Shown one piece after another: positions 27,582-36,974 of a DNA stretch of 64,000 nucleotides. Made by a program: the position numbers and the translations under genes. Position 1 is the first letter of the stretch; the number at the start of each line of letters is the position of its first letter. Below the pieces are notes generated by a model. The model saw nothing but the letters and a program-made list of their open reading frames with translations, did not search any database and was not told where the DNA came from. This stretch comes from Negativibacillus massiliensis. GTDB lineage: Bacteria > Bacillota > Clostridia > Oscillospirales > Ruminococcaceae. Location of the stretch: NCBI RefSeq assembly GCF_900148495.1, contig NZ_FTRU01000007.1, positions 558,001 to 622,000 on the forward strand, written 5' to 3'.

Positions 27582-28343
27582 ATGGCAAAATTCTTTCAGA
27601 AAAATAAAACGATACATGACGAAAATAAGTTGGAGATCGTTTCGGACAAATCTCCCTTTGCATATGTAGAAGCGTATAAGACGCTCAGAACCAATATGAA
27701 TTTTCTTTCCCGCAACAGCCAGTACAAAAAGCTGCTGCTCACAAGCTCCATTCCGGGAGAGGGAAAAAGCAGCGTGTCGATTAATCTGGCACGGGTACTT
27801 GCAGAAAACGGAAAGCGTGTTCTGCTCATCGACTGCGATATGAGAAAGCCGATGCTGCACCGTTACCTTCGCGCACAGCGTTTTCGTTCCAGAGGACTGA
27901 GCACAGTGCTCAGTGGGAACAGCACGCTGGAAGAAAGCATCGCGACCTTTAGTGATCTTCAGTTTGACCTGATGACAGCGGGACCGATTCCGCCAAATCC
28001 AACCGAACTGCTTGCATCTGCTGAGATGGGCAACCTTCTGGAATTGCTGGAAACACGATATGACTACATCATCTGTGATACACCGCCGGTTTCTCTGGTC
28101 ACCGATGCAGCAATCCTGAGCGAATATTGTGATGGGGTGTTGCTGGTGGTTCGCCAGAAATATGCGACCTTCCAGCAGGTCAAGCGGGCAAAGCAGAATC
28201 TTCAGAATGTGCATGCACAGATTCTTGGCTGTGTACTTAACCAGTACGATGTTTCCAAAAATGTCAGAGAGTCGGCAGGTTCGGCTTATTATCATTATCA
28301 ATACGGCGACACAAAACTTGCTTCGGACGGGATGATGCAATGA
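27582..28343 (+). CDS. CpsD/CapB-type tyrosine-protein kinase
   Basis: 253 residues, a BY-kinase catalytic domain. Walker A is S-I-P-G-E-G-K-S-S, Walker A' is L-L-I-D-C-D-M-R-K-P and Walker B is Y-I-I-C-D-T-P-P. The C-terminus has a tyrosine cluster (A-Y-Y-H-Y-Q-Y) that would be autophosphorylated. It works with the upstream Wzz protein in controlling export and polymerisation. Its stop overlaps the next start as ATGA, fitting a kinase-phosphatase pair. Confidence 0.93.
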   Translation: MAKFFQKNKTIHDENKLEIVSDKSPFAYVEAYKTLRTNMNFLSRNSQYKKLLLTSSIPGEGKSSVSINLARVLAENGKRVLLIDCDMRKPMLHRYLRAQRFRSRGLSTVLSGNSTLEESIATFSDLQFDLMTAGPIPPNPTELLASAEMGNLLELLETRYDYIICDTPPVSLVTDAAILSEYCDGVLLVVRQKYATFQQVKRAKQNLQNVHAQILGCVLNQYDVSKNVRESAGSAYYHYQYGDTKLASDGMMQ

Positions 28344-29092
28344 TTGATTTTCACACACATATTCTGCCGGGAATCGATGATGGCGCAAAGTCTTTGGAGG
28401 AATCCTTGTCTCTGCTGAAAATGGAGCAGGAACAGGGAGTTGACACCATTGTGCTGACACCACACTATTTCCACGAGCGGCAAAGCCTTGATGAGTTTTT
28501 ACAACAACGGAATACGGCGTATGAACAGCTGCGGCATGCAGCCGAGCGGGAAAAAATTTCCATAAACTTTCATCTGGGAGCAGAGGTCCGTTTTAGCCCA
28601 TGGCTGGAGAGCAAAGAGGCAAGACAGCTTTGCTTTAGCCGCGATGGGCTGATTCTGGTGGAACTGCCGTTTCAGATCTGTCCACCTAACGTGGAGCAGA
28701 CCCTGACACTGATGCAGATGAACGGGATGATTCCGGTGTTAGCGCATGTGGAGCGGTATCCATACCTGCGGCAGAACCCGGAACTATTATACCGCTGGAT
28801 CAGCAAAGGTGCGTTTGCTCAGGCAAATGCAAACAGCCTCCTAGCCGAACGGGAGGGGGCACTGTTTATTCTGGCAGGCATCCGGCATGGGTTGATTCAT
28901 CTTCTGGGAAGTGATACCCATTCGGTTGACAAGCGCCCGCCAAGACTTCGGGAAGCGATGGAGCTTTTGCAGAAGAGCAAGAAGCTGCCATCCAGGGAAG
29001 AACTGGAACAGCTTGCGGAAGACATTTTGCAGGGTGAGATTCTGGAACCTGCACCGTGTACGCCGATGAAAAAGTTTCTGGGATTTCGGTAA
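28340..29092 (+). CDS. CpsB/YwqE-type tyrosine-protein phosphatase (PHP family)
   Basis: 250 residues. The PHP metal motifs are present: D-F-H-T-H-I-L-P-G-I-D-D-G (residues 3-15), H-Y-F-H near 48, L-A-H-V-E-R-Y near 137 and G-S-D-T-H near 194. Such enzymes remove phosphate from the BY-kinase, whose gene overlaps by 4 bases. This completes the Wzz-kinase-phosphatase control set. Confidence 0.93.
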   Translation: MIDFHTHILPGIDDGAKSLEESLSLLKMEQEQGVDTIVLTPHYFHERQSLDEFLQQRNTAYEQLRHAAEREKISINFHLGAEVRFSPWLESKEARQLCFSRDGLILVELPFQICPPNVEQTLTLMQMNGMIPVLAHVERYPYLRQNPELLYRWISKGAFAQANANSLLAEREGALFILAGIRHGLIHLLGSDTHSVDKRPPRLREAMELLQKSKKLPSREELEQLAEDILQGEILEPAPCTPMKKFLGFR

Positions 29093-29124
29093 ATACAAAA
29101 CAATACGAGGAAAAAGAGCAAATC

Positions 29125-29955
29125 ATGTCAAGAATACATTTTGTCATTTTAACATGGAACTCCGAAAAGGTGATTGGGCAGTGTCTTGCCTCGATGATGA
29201 AATTTCGGGAGTTCGAAGTCAATGTCTGCATCGTCGACAACGGTTCGCAGGACAGAACAGTGGATGTGGTGGAACAGATGATACGGGAAGGCATTCCCGG
29301 ACACTGCTCCATTCAGATCATACGGCTTTTGGAAAATATGGGAACAACCATCAGCCGCAATATAGGGATCAAACAGGTAATAACGCAGGCTGGTCCAGAG
29401 GATTTTGTCTGCATCCTTGATTCGGATACCGAAGTAAACGAACAGGCGATGCAGACGCTGGCCAGCGTCCTGAGGGATGATCCCAGCAACGGGATTGTAG
29501 GCCCCAAAATGCACAGTCTGGATGGAAGTGTCCAGACTTCGGGAAGAAGAATTCCAACCGTCACCGAAAAGATTTTGAAGGTGCTGCCCAGCAAAGCACT
29601 TCAGGAAAAAGGCAACCAGATGCAGCAGATGGACCATACCGACAGTTTGTGTCCGGTGGGATATCTGATGTCGGCATGCTGGATGATGCGTCCGACCCTT
29701 TTTGATGAGGTGGGACTGTTAGACGAAAATATTTTCTACGCGCCGGAGGATGTCGAATTCTGCATCCGCGTGTGGAAAAAAGGAAAACGAGTACTATATT
29801 GTCCACAGGCACAGATTCTGCACCATTGGCAGAGACTGTCCCGCAAAAAGCTTTTGAGCAAGCACAACTGGGAGCATCTCAAAGGACTTGGATACATGTA
29901 TCACAAACACAATTTTTTACTTTCAAACAAAAAGATCGAACAGTTAATCTATTAA
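29125..29955 (+). CDS. Family 2 glycosyltransferase
   Basis: 276 residues. GT-A fold with F-V-I-L-T-W-N-S-E near residue 5 and the metal motif L-D-S-D-T-E near residue 99, then a W-M-M-R...F-D-E-V-G-L-L-D-E-N block and P-E-D-V-E-F-C-I-R, as in rhamnosyl-type GT2 enzymes. It would add one sugar to the lipid-linked repeat unit. Start chosen at ATG 29125; the longer frame would overlap the phosphatase. Donor and acceptor unknown. Confidence 0.85.
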   Translation: MSRIHFVILTWNSEKVIGQCLASMMKFREFEVNVCIVDNGSQDRTVDVVEQMIREGIPGHCSIQIIRLLENMGTTISRNIGIKQVITQAGPEDFVCILDSDTEVNEQAMQTLASVLRDDPSNGIVGPKMHSLDGSVQTSGRRIPTVTEKILKVLPSKALQEKGNQMQQMDHTDSLCPVGYLMSACWMMRPTLFDEVGLLDENIFYAPEDVEFCIRVWKKGKRVLYCPQAQILHHWQRLSRKKLLSKHNWEHLKGLGYMYHKHNFLLSNKKIEQLIY

Positions 29956-29982
29956 AAATAAAGGGAAGAAAGAGGAAGGTTT

Positions 29983-31455
29983 ATGCAGCGCACAGCAAAG
30001 GTTTATTTTGTCAATCCACCGTTTAAATCAGAATATGGAAAATTTTCCAGGGAAAACAGAAGCCCTGCGGTTACCCGCAGCAGCACTCTGTATTATCCGC
30101 TCTGGCTGATTTATGCGGCGGCACTTTGTGAGCAGGAGGGATTTCCTATCTGCTTTCTGGATGCTCCAGCAAAGCCGATGAGCCACAGGGAAGCCTTTGA
30201 TGTGATCGCGGCAAACGGCAAGGATACTGCACTTTTTGTGGTCAGCACTAGCACCCCTTCCATCTATAATGATGTGGAGTTTGCAGCTTCCCTGAAAAAG
30301 AGCTATCCAGACAGCAAGGTGCTGCTAGTAGGCACCCATCCTTCTGCATTGCCGCATGAGACATTGCGGTTAAACGAAGTAATCGACTTTGTGGCAAGAA
30401 AAGAGTTTGACGATATCGTGCTCGAGCTTGCAATCGCACTGGATGAAGGAAAAGACCCGTATCAGGTAAAAGGCATCACCTACCGGAAAGATGGGGAGAT
30501 TATCTCCAATCCGGATATGCCCTATATCACCGATCTTGACAGAATTCCTTATGCAGCAAAGTTTATCCATGAGCATTTAAACCACAAAGATTATTTCTTT
30601 GCAGCGGCATCCTATCCGGAAATTCAGATCTTTACCGGACGCGGTTGTATGGCAAGATGCAACTTCTGCGTCTATCCGCAGACCATGCACGGCCATGCAT
30701 ACCGACTGAGAAGCCCGGAAAATGTGGTGGGAGAATTTGAATATATCGCAGAACATTTCCCAGATGTCAAAGAGGTCGTGATTGAGGACGATACCTTTAC
30801 CGCAAGAAAGGAGCGGGTGCTGGAAATCTGCCGCCTGCTCAAAGAAAAAGGACTGCACAAGCGTCTCAAGTGGCTGTGTAACGCCAGAGTGAACCTTGAC
30901 TATGACACCATGAAAGCGATGAAGGAAGCGGGATGCCGATTGATTATTCCAGGCATCGAAAGCGGTTCCCAGGAAATTTTAAACAACATCAAAAAGGGAA
31001 CCACCATCGCACAGATCGAGACCTATATGAAGAGCGCGAAGAAGGCGGGACTTCTGGTACACGCCTGCTATATGGTAGGAAACCGTGGAGAAACAAAGGA
31101 AACCATGGAACAGACCTTTCAGCTTGCACGCAGACTGGGAAGCGATACCGCCCAGTTTTATCCGCTGCTTCCGTTCCCGGGAACAGAGGCCTATGCCTGG
31201 GCAAAAAGCAACGACTATATCCGGGGTGGATATGCCGATTATGTCAAGGAGGACGGCACCATCAACTGTGTGCTGGAGCTTCCGAATATCTCATCTCAGG
31301 AGATGGTGGAATTTTGCGACAGGGCAAGAAAGCGCTATTATTTCCGTCCGGGCTACATCATGCACCGTCTGTGGATGGGACTGCGCGATCCGGATGACCT
31401 CAAACGTTCGCTCAAAGCGTTTGGCAGCATCAAACACTACCTGTTTCAAAAATAA
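29983..31455 (+). CDS. Cobalamin-binding radical SAM enzyme
   Basis: 490 residues. The N-terminal third has a B12-binding fold ('VLLVGTHPSALPHETL' near residue 112). The radical SAM domain has C-M-A-R-C-N-F-C (CxxxCxxC, about residues 220-227) inside 'TGRGCMARCNFC'. The rest follows the BchE/P-methylase layout. Class B radical SAM enzymes methylate or rearrange unactivated carbons. In a polysaccharide locus it may modify a sugar or lipid carrier, which is unusual. AGGAAGG precedes the ATG. Substrate unknown. Confidence 0.85.
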   Translation: MQRTAKVYFVNPPFKSEYGKFSRENRSPAVTRSSTLYYPLWLIYAAALCEQEGFPICFLDAPAKPMSHREAFDVIAANGKDTALFVVSTSTPSIYNDVEFAASLKKSYPDSKVLLVGTHPSALPHETLRLNEVIDFVARKEFDDIVLELAIALDEGKDPYQVKGITYRKDGEIISNPDMPYITDLDRIPYAAKFIHEHLNHKDYFFAAASYPEIQIFTGRGCMARCNFCVYPQTMHGHAYRLRSPENVVGEFEYIAEHFPDVKEVVIEDDTFTARKERVLEICRLLKEKGLHKRLKWLCNARVNLDYDTMKAMKEAGCRLIIPGIESGSQEILNNIKKGTTIAQIETYMKSAKKAGLLVHACYMVGNRGETKETMEQTFQLARRLGSDTAQFYPLLPFPGTEAYAWAKSNDYIRGGYADYVKEDGTINCVLELPNISSQEMVEFCDRARKRYYFRPGYIMHRLWMGLRDPDDLKRSLKAFGSIKHYLFQK

Positions 31456-31479
31456 GATGATTGGAAAGGGGAAAGAGAC

Positions 31480-32445
31480 TTGGTTTCCATTATCGTAGCG
31501 GTTTACAACGTCGAGGAATATCTCAAACGCTGTATTGACAGTTTGCTTGAGCAGACCTGCAGGGATATCGAGATTTTTCTGGTGGATGATGGTTCCAAAG
31601 ATCAGAGCGGTGCAATCTGCGACAGGGCAAAGGAACAGGACAGCAGGGTCCATGTAATCCACAAGCCGAACGGTGGACTTTCCAGCGCCAGAAATGCAGC
31701 ACTTCCTCTGGTTCAGGGCGAATATGTAATGTTCGTGGACGGAGATGACCGACTCGAGCCGGAATGTGTCGAGGTGATGCTCAATCTGCTCAACAAGCAT
31801 GGAGCGGATGTCTCGGTCTGCAACGAGCTGCGTTTTTGTTATCGTGAGGATCAGTCCATCGAAATTCTGCCGGACCAGTACCGGGAAGTGGAGGACGAAA
31901 AGGAATACACCGCCCAGCAGGCACTGGAAACGATTTTGTATCAGAAAGACTTCGATGCCTCCGCCTGCGGGAAACTGTATCGCACCGAGCTGTTCTGCGG
32001 GGTGGAATATCCGGTGGGACGCATTTTTGAAGATATCGGAACGACCTATCGGGTCATTGCAAAGTGCAGCAAGGTGGTTTTTACCAATCGAAAGCTTTAT
32101 TGCTATTTGCAGCGTCCGGACAGTCTGGCACACAGCGTTTCGTTAAAACATGTGCTGGATGGAGTGGATATGGTACAGCAGCAGGAACAGGACTTGAATC
32201 AAGCATTTCCTGCGCTCAAAAAAGCCTGTCGCTGCCGTTGTCTGAGCATGTATTTTCACGGAATCCTCTCCGGAGAACAGCCGGAAGAAGTACAAAAGAC
32301 ACTTTGGAACAAGATAAGACAAAACCGCTTTGCCGTTTTGACAGACAGCAAAGCAAGAAGAAAAACAAGGTTTGCGGCAATGCTTTCCTATCTGGGAAAA
32401 GTGCCACTTCAAAAAATCTATCAGCTTAAAGTATCGTGCAGATAA
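31480..32445 (+). CDS. Family 2 glycosyltransferase, EpsJ-like
   Basis: 321 residues. Classic GT2 N-terminus V-S-I-I-V-A-V-Y-N-V-E-E-Y-L, D-D-G-S-K-D near residue 39, G-L-S-S-A-R-N and the metal motif V-D-G-D-D near residue 89, followed by a variable C-terminal acceptor region. TTG start behind GGAAAGGGG. The next gene follows after 23 bases. Adds a sugar to the repeat unit; specificity unknown. Confidence 0.88.
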   Translation: MVSIIVAVYNVEEYLKRCIDSLLEQTCRDIEIFLVDDGSKDQSGAICDRAKEQDSRVHVIHKPNGGLSSARNAALPLVQGEYVMFVDGDDRLEPECVEVMLNLLNKHGADVSVCNELRFCYREDQSIEILPDQYREVEDEKEYTAQQALETILYQKDFDASACGKLYRTELFCGVEYPVGRIFEDIGTTYRVIAKCSKVVFTNRKLYCYLQRPDSLAHSVSLKHVLDGVDMVQQQEQDLNQAFPALKKACRCRCLSMYFHGILSGEQPEEVQKTLWNKIRQNRFAVLTDSKARRKTRFAAMLSYLGKVPLQKIYQLKVSCR

Positions 32446-32468
32446 AACGATGAGGAGGGAAAAGCGGA

Positions 32469-33575
32469 TTGCTGATTTATTATCTTTTAATTTTGGGAGA
32501 GCTGATGCTTTCGGCAGTCTATCTGTTTTTCCCCCAGAAAAAGGCGAAGAAAGTTTATCTCATAGCAGTTTTTGTGCTGCTTACTTTGGTGATGGCGTTT
32601 CGTTCGCAGCAGGTCGGAGTAGATGCCACCGCCTATTGCAGCTACTATATGCGAATCGGTATCAGCGATCAGTTTATGAACATCGTCAATGCCGCTCCGC
32701 TTTACAGCATCTATAACCGGCTGTTATATTATCTGTTTCCTTATGAACAGGCGATATTGGTGTTTAATGCAATTATAGTCAACAGCTGCTTTGGATATTT
32801 TATCTATAAAAGGTCGGAGCATCCGGTCTTTTCCAGCGTCTGTTATCTCTTGCTGTACACCTATATGAATACCTTTAACGGAACCAGACAGTATATTGCC
32901 TGCGGATTGTTTTTGGTGGGAATTATCTTTTTGCAGGAGAAAAAGACGGTTCGTGCCGTTCTCTGGATGATTGCGGCGCTGGGAGTGCACCAGATGGTGT
33001 TTGTCATGCTGCCGATTGTCCTCTTTGTCCTGATGCAGAGATGGACGAAGGGAAAATCCCTCTTCTGTGGGGCCGGTATCATTTTTGGAGGCAGTTTGAT
33101 TCTTTCCCGCTTCTATCAGCAGATTCTGCTTCTAGTGGCAAGGATGCTGCCAGCTTACCGAAAGTATGTAGAAGGACTGATTCCCTTCTTTAACGAAGAA
33201 GCACAGGGAAGAAACATCTATCTAACCATCTTTTTAAGCATCTTTGTGGTGCTTGGATATTTTAAATTTTATGAGGACATCAAAACAGGAAGATTCCGTG
33301 ATGAAAGAGTACAGAGCGGAGAGTTTTATATTATGCTGATGGCAACTACCGTGTCGATAAGCCTTGGACTTTTGTTTGCGTCCAATACAGGCATGGCGCG
33401 AATCCGCGAGTTTTATTCTCCGTACTTTCTAACCTTCCTGCCTTACCTGCTTTACCGGATGGTCAAGCAGTATAAAGTTGCCTGTTTTGCGGTGGGTTCG
33501 GTGCTGATGGTGGTTATGACCATCCAGCTGCTGGATAACTATGCCGGTGTTGTCCCTTATGTTTTCTGGAGGTAA
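32469..33575 (+). CDS. EpsG-family polymerase-like membrane protein (second copy type)
   Basis: 368 residues, about ten membrane segments. The EpsG pattern is visible: F-R-S-Q-Q-V-G-V-D-A-T-A-Y near residue 48, 'TFNGTRQYIACGLFLVG' near 136 and 'GVHQMVF' near 175. It lacks the acidic tail of the EpsG-like protein at 24948 and is not closely similar to it, so this is not a recent duplicate. Two polymerase-like genes in one locus may mean two polymer types or an inactive relative. TTG start with GAGGAGGG upstream. Confidence 0.82.
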   Translation: MLIYYLLILGELMLSAVYLFFPQKKAKKVYLIAVFVLLTLVMAFRSQQVGVDATAYCSYYMRIGISDQFMNIVNAAPLYSIYNRLLYYLFPYEQAILVFNAIIVNSCFGYFIYKRSEHPVFSSVCYLLLYTYMNTFNGTRQYIACGLFLVGIIFLQEKKTVRAVLWMIAALGVHQMVFVMLPIVLFVLMQRWTKGKSLFCGAGIIFGGSLILSRFYQQILLLVARMLPAYRKYVEGLIPFFNEEAQGRNIYLTIFLSIFVVLGYFKFYEDIKTGRFRDERVQSGEFYIMLMATTVSISLGLLFASNTGMARIREFYSPYFLTFLPYLLYRMVKQYKVACFAVGSVLMVVMTIQLLDNYAGVVPYVFWR

Positions 33576-33580
33576 TCAGG

Positions 33581-34696
33581 ATGAAAAATCAATTGCTGCG
33601 CAAGCTGTTTGTCCGGGGTTACAGCAGAATATCTACAGCTTTTTACCACCTGGCCGATCGACTTTTTCAGGGAAAGCACAGGTGGATTGACCTAAAAAAT
33701 GAGCTGGCATATCATGACTTTCCGTTTGCTGGAGAAAAAGGTGGTTTTGAGCGTATCGACCCCGATATTCTTTCCGGATGCAGCAAAGGGGTTTGTGCTG
33801 CAGCAAAAGCATCAGCAGGCGGAGTCATAGAGTTTATGACCGATGGATCTGTCATCGAGCTTTCGGTGGTGATGAAACAGTATCTGTCTGCCTTCGATCA
33901 GCCACAGATGCCGCTTAGCAGCTATGCAGGAATTGACATTTACGTAAAAAATCAGGAAGGCTATTTCTGGAAAGGGAATTTTACCCCCAACCGATGGTTT
34001 GGAGCAGAGATGCGGTATACAGTTCATCTTTGTGAGGATAAAGAGAAAAAGATGCATCAGGTGATGCTTTACCTTCCGATTATGACGCCGGTTTCCTCGG
34101 TGCGTATCGGTATTTTACCAGAGGACAGGCTCCTTCCAGTCCAGTCGCCCAAACTAAAGATTGGGGTTTATGGCTCCTCAATTACTCAGGGCTGCGCGTG
34201 CAGCCGACCGGGAATGAGCTATGTTTCTCAGCTTGGCAGGATGCTGGATGCCCGGATGATCAATCTCGGATTTTCCGGCTCGGCAAAAGGGGAACAGAAG
34301 ATTGCCAACATGATTGCAGCAATCGAGCTGGATGTTTTGATTATCGAATATGACCACAACGCGACTTTAGAAGAATTAAAGAAAACCCACTGGGAATTTT
34401 TTCAGACCATTCGCAAAGCAAAGCCAGCTCTTCCGGTGATTTTTCTCTCCCGTATTTCGGGCGGGATTTCGGCTTCGATCGAAGAAACAGAAAATCGCCG
34501 TCAGGTGATTTTGGATACCATCCGGCGAGCAAAAGAACAGGGAGATCAGCGAGTATGGTTTGTGGACGGTATGAAGATCAACAGACAGCATGAATCAGGA
34601 TGTTTGCTTGCAGATGACCGTCACCCCAATGACCTGGGGATGACGATGATTGCCCGACAGCTTGCAGAAGCTGTGCGGAGTATAGTGGAAAAATAG
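33581..34696 (+). CDS. SGNH/GDSL hydrolase family protein
   Basis: 371 residues. The N-terminal 180 residues form a beta-rich module, as in two-domain SGNH esterases. The catalytic domain begins L-K-I-G-V-Y-G-S-S-I-T-Q-G (Ser of block I, about residue 205) and ends with D-D-R-H-P-N-D (Asp/His of block V, about residue 346). The enzyme probably removes or moves acyl groups on the polysaccharide. No signal peptide, so cytoplasmic unless exported otherwise. It starts 5 bases after the polymerase stop. Confidence 0.85.
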   Translation: MKNQLLRKLFVRGYSRISTAFYHLADRLFQGKHRWIDLKNELAYHDFPFAGEKGGFERIDPDILSGCSKGVCAAAKASAGGVIEFMTDGSVIELSVVMKQYLSAFDQPQMPLSSYAGIDIYVKNQEGYFWKGNFTPNRWFGAEMRYTVHLCEDKEKKMHQVMLYLPIMTPVSSVRIGILPEDRLLPVQSPKLKIGVYGSSITQGCACSRPGMSYVSQLGRMLDARMINLGFSGSAKGEQKIANMIAAIELDVLIIEYDHNATLEELKKTHWEFFQTIRKAKPALPVIFLSRISGGISASIEETENRRQVILDTIRRAKEQGDQRVWFVDGMKINRQHESGCLLADDRHPNDLGMTMIARQLAEAVRSIVEK

Positions 34697-34721
34697 GAAA
34701 ACGGGAAAGGAAGAAACAAAG

Positions 34722-35813
34722 ATGCAGTTAACGATGAAAAAACGGGTAATTGCTCAGGTGAAATTGCAGCTTGCACAGCCGATGTCGTTTCATCGTGTTC
34801 TGCACGCCTTAAAACAGAATCAGGGAAAGCCGCGCTGCCTTTTGGTGGGGACACCGATTCATGGAAATCTTGGTGACCATCTTCTCACCTTATCCGCCAT
34901 GCAGTATCTGTCGCAAAATTTTGGAGTGCCGATCGAAGTGTCGATGGAATGTTTCATGCTGCATGGGGAGAAGATCGCCCGACAGCTTAACGAACAGGAT
35001 TTTGTCTTTATCTGCGGCGGCGGATGGATGGGAACTATCTGGAAGGATGATGAACTGCGACTTCAGCAGATGATTACCCTCTTTTGCAGACAGAAGATCG
35101 TGGTTTTGCCGCAGACGGCGTTTTATGACCCCAAAAGTCCGGATTATGATTCATTGCTTTCCTCGATGAAGCAGGCAATCAGTAAGGCAGAGCGAATCTG
35201 CTTTACCTTTCGGGATCAAAAATCCTATGATTTTGCGCGCAGGGAATTTCCGGAGGGAAAAAGCTATCTTCTTTTACCGGACAATGCGCTGCTCTTTGAG
35301 CCGGACTCTTTGTTTTATGGGAAATTAAAGCAGGAGAAAAAAGAAGGAATCTATCTTTGCCTGCGAGAGGACTGTGAGGGGAAGATTTTGCCCTCACAAA
35401 AACAGACGTTTTACTCGATGTTGCGCCAGCAGGACTATGTGCTCAAGCAAGGTTCGACTATTGACTGGAAGATTGTTCCGACTGCTCTGCGAAACTGGAG
35501 AATCCGGAAAAAAATTTTTGAAATTGGGAAATCCAAATTGATGATTACCGATCGTCTGCACGGAATGATCTTTGCAGTTCTGGCAGGAACACCCTGCATC
35601 GTTTTGGATAACGAGAGCAAAAAGGTGTCCGGTGTCTATGGGCTGTGGCTGAAAGACTGTCCACAGATTATGCTGGCACAGGAGCTGTCGGAGATTGGAC
35701 CGCATACGATCAGCCAGATGATGGACAAAACAGCAGAGAGCCAGATTCAACCGCAGCAGCGTCAATGCTACATACAATTAACGGAGGAAATCAAACGGTG
35801 GGAGAAGCAATAA
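34722..35813 (+). CDS. Polysaccharide pyruvyl transferase family protein
   Basis: 363 residues. Features of the family: G-T-P-I-H-G-N-L-G-D-H-L-L near residue 47, F-I-C-G-G-G-W-M-G near 97 and, in the second half, I-T-D-R-L-H-G-M-I-F-A-V-L-A-G-T-P-C-I-V-L. These GT-B-like enzymes use phosphoenolpyruvate to add a pyruvate ketal to a sugar, giving the polymer acidic groups. The end overlaps the next gene by 16 bases. Confidence 0.9.
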   Translation: MQLTMKKRVIAQVKLQLAQPMSFHRVLHALKQNQGKPRCLLVGTPIHGNLGDHLLTLSAMQYLSQNFGVPIEVSMECFMLHGEKIARQLNEQDFVFICGGGWMGTIWKDDELRLQQMITLFCRQKIVVLPQTAFYDPKSPDYDSLLSSMKQAISKAERICFTFRDQKSYDFARREFPEGKSYLLLPDNALLFEPDSLFYGKLKQEKKEGIYLCLREDCEGKILPSQKQTFYSMLRQQDYVLKQGSTIDWKIVPTALRNWRIRKKIFEIGKSKLMITDRLHGMIFAVLAGTPCIVLDNESKKVSGVYGLWLKDCPQIMLAQELSEIGPHTISQMMDKTAESQIQPQQRQCYIQLTEEIKRWEKQ

Positions 35814-36949
35814 AAAGACTGGTGTTGGGGTATATCCCAAGCAACCGCTGTAATTTAAGATGTAAATACTGCTATATCTCGCAGATCAAGGACTGGGGAG
35901 AGGTAAAGCCTGCTTTTCAGTATCCAATCCAGCAGATGGTAGCGGGACTGTCCAAAGAAAGATTGGGCGGCACCGCACAGATTAACCTGACCGCACAGGG
36001 CGAAACTCTGATGGTAAAGGATATTGACCAGCTGGTGGAAGGGCTACTCCGACAGGGGCATTTTGTGGAGCTTGTTACAAACGGAACAGTTGACCGCGTG
36101 ATCGAACGACTGACCCGTCTCCCGGAAGAGCTGGCTTCCCATCTGATGTTCAAGATTTCCTTTCATTATGAGGAACTGGTAAATAGAAAGATGCTCGATA
36201 AGTTCTTTGCAAATGTTGATAAGATAAAAGCATCTCCCTGTTCCTTCACACTGGAAATGGTTCCGTACGACGAGCTGGAAGAAAAGATAGAAGAAATTCA
36301 GGAGCTTTGTGTCCAGCGTGCGGGAGCATGCTGCCATCTGACCATCGGCAGAAAAGACGATACAGTCGGACGGGGACTGCTCACCAACCACAGCCATGAA
36401 GAATATCTGGAAAGATGGAAACCGTTTGATTCCAGAATGTTTGAGGTAAAGATGGAGCTGATGGACCAAAAGCGCAGGGAGTTTTGCTATGCCGGGGACT
36501 GGTCAATCTTCCTCAACTTCCAGACAGGGGAGATTCAGCCGTGCTACGGCCAGCCGGTAGTGCAGAATATCTGGGAGAACATTAGCAAACCAATCCGCTT
36601 CCAGCCAGTCGGACACTGCTGTACCCAGCCTTACTGCATCAACGGTCATGCCCATCTGACCTTTGGTGTGATTCCATCACTGGAGCTTGGTTCCTACGCA
36701 CGGATTCGCGACAGGGTGTGTGCGGACGGAACGCATTGGCTGAAAGAAGAGGTAAGAAACTTTTATTCTGGAAAACTTGCAGAGTCTCATACCCTTTTGA
36801 CCCAGCAGCAGGAGAAAAAAGCGACCAGAAGATACCGGATATCCAGTGCATGCCAGTGGATAAAAAATCCGGAAAAGATTATTGCGCAGGCAAAAAGACA
36901 AAGCCGGAAGCTGACAGGAAAATTAAACGGAAAAACTGCAAAAGCATAA
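35798..36949 (+). CDS. Radical SAM/SPASM-like protein in the exopolysaccharide locus
   Basis: 383 residues from a GTG at 35798 with ACGGAGGA upstream; a longer frame to 35645 lies inside the previous gene and has no site. The radical SAM cluster motif C-N-L-R-C-K-Y-C (about residues 17-24) is at the N-terminus. A second Cys-rich region (F-C-Y-A-G-D, I-Q-P-C-Y-G, then C-C-T-Q-P-Y-C) in the C-terminal half looks like a SPASM/twitch auxiliary cluster domain. No peptide substrate gene of RiPP type is visible nearby, so a sugar or cell-wall substrate is an open question. Confidence 0.8.
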   Translation: MGEAIKRLVLGYIPSNRCNLRCKYCYISQIKDWGEVKPAFQYPIQQMVAGLSKERLGGTAQINLTAQGETLMVKDIDQLVEGLLRQGHFVELVTNGTVDRVIERLTRLPEELASHLMFKISFHYEELVNRKMLDKFFANVDKIKASPCSFTLEMVPYDELEEKIEEIQELCVQRAGACCHLTIGRKDDTVGRGLLTNHSHEEYLERWKPFDSRMFEVKMELMDQKRREFCYAGDWSIFLNFQTGEIQPCYGQPVVQNIWENISKPIRFQPVGHCCTQPYCINGHAHLTFGVIPSLELGSYARIRDRVCADGTHWLKEEVRNFYSGKLAESHTLLTQQQEKKATRRYRISSACQWIKNPEKIIAQAKRQSRKLTGKLNGKTAKA

Positions 36950-36974
36950 TGAAACAAGGAAAAGGAGGAGAACG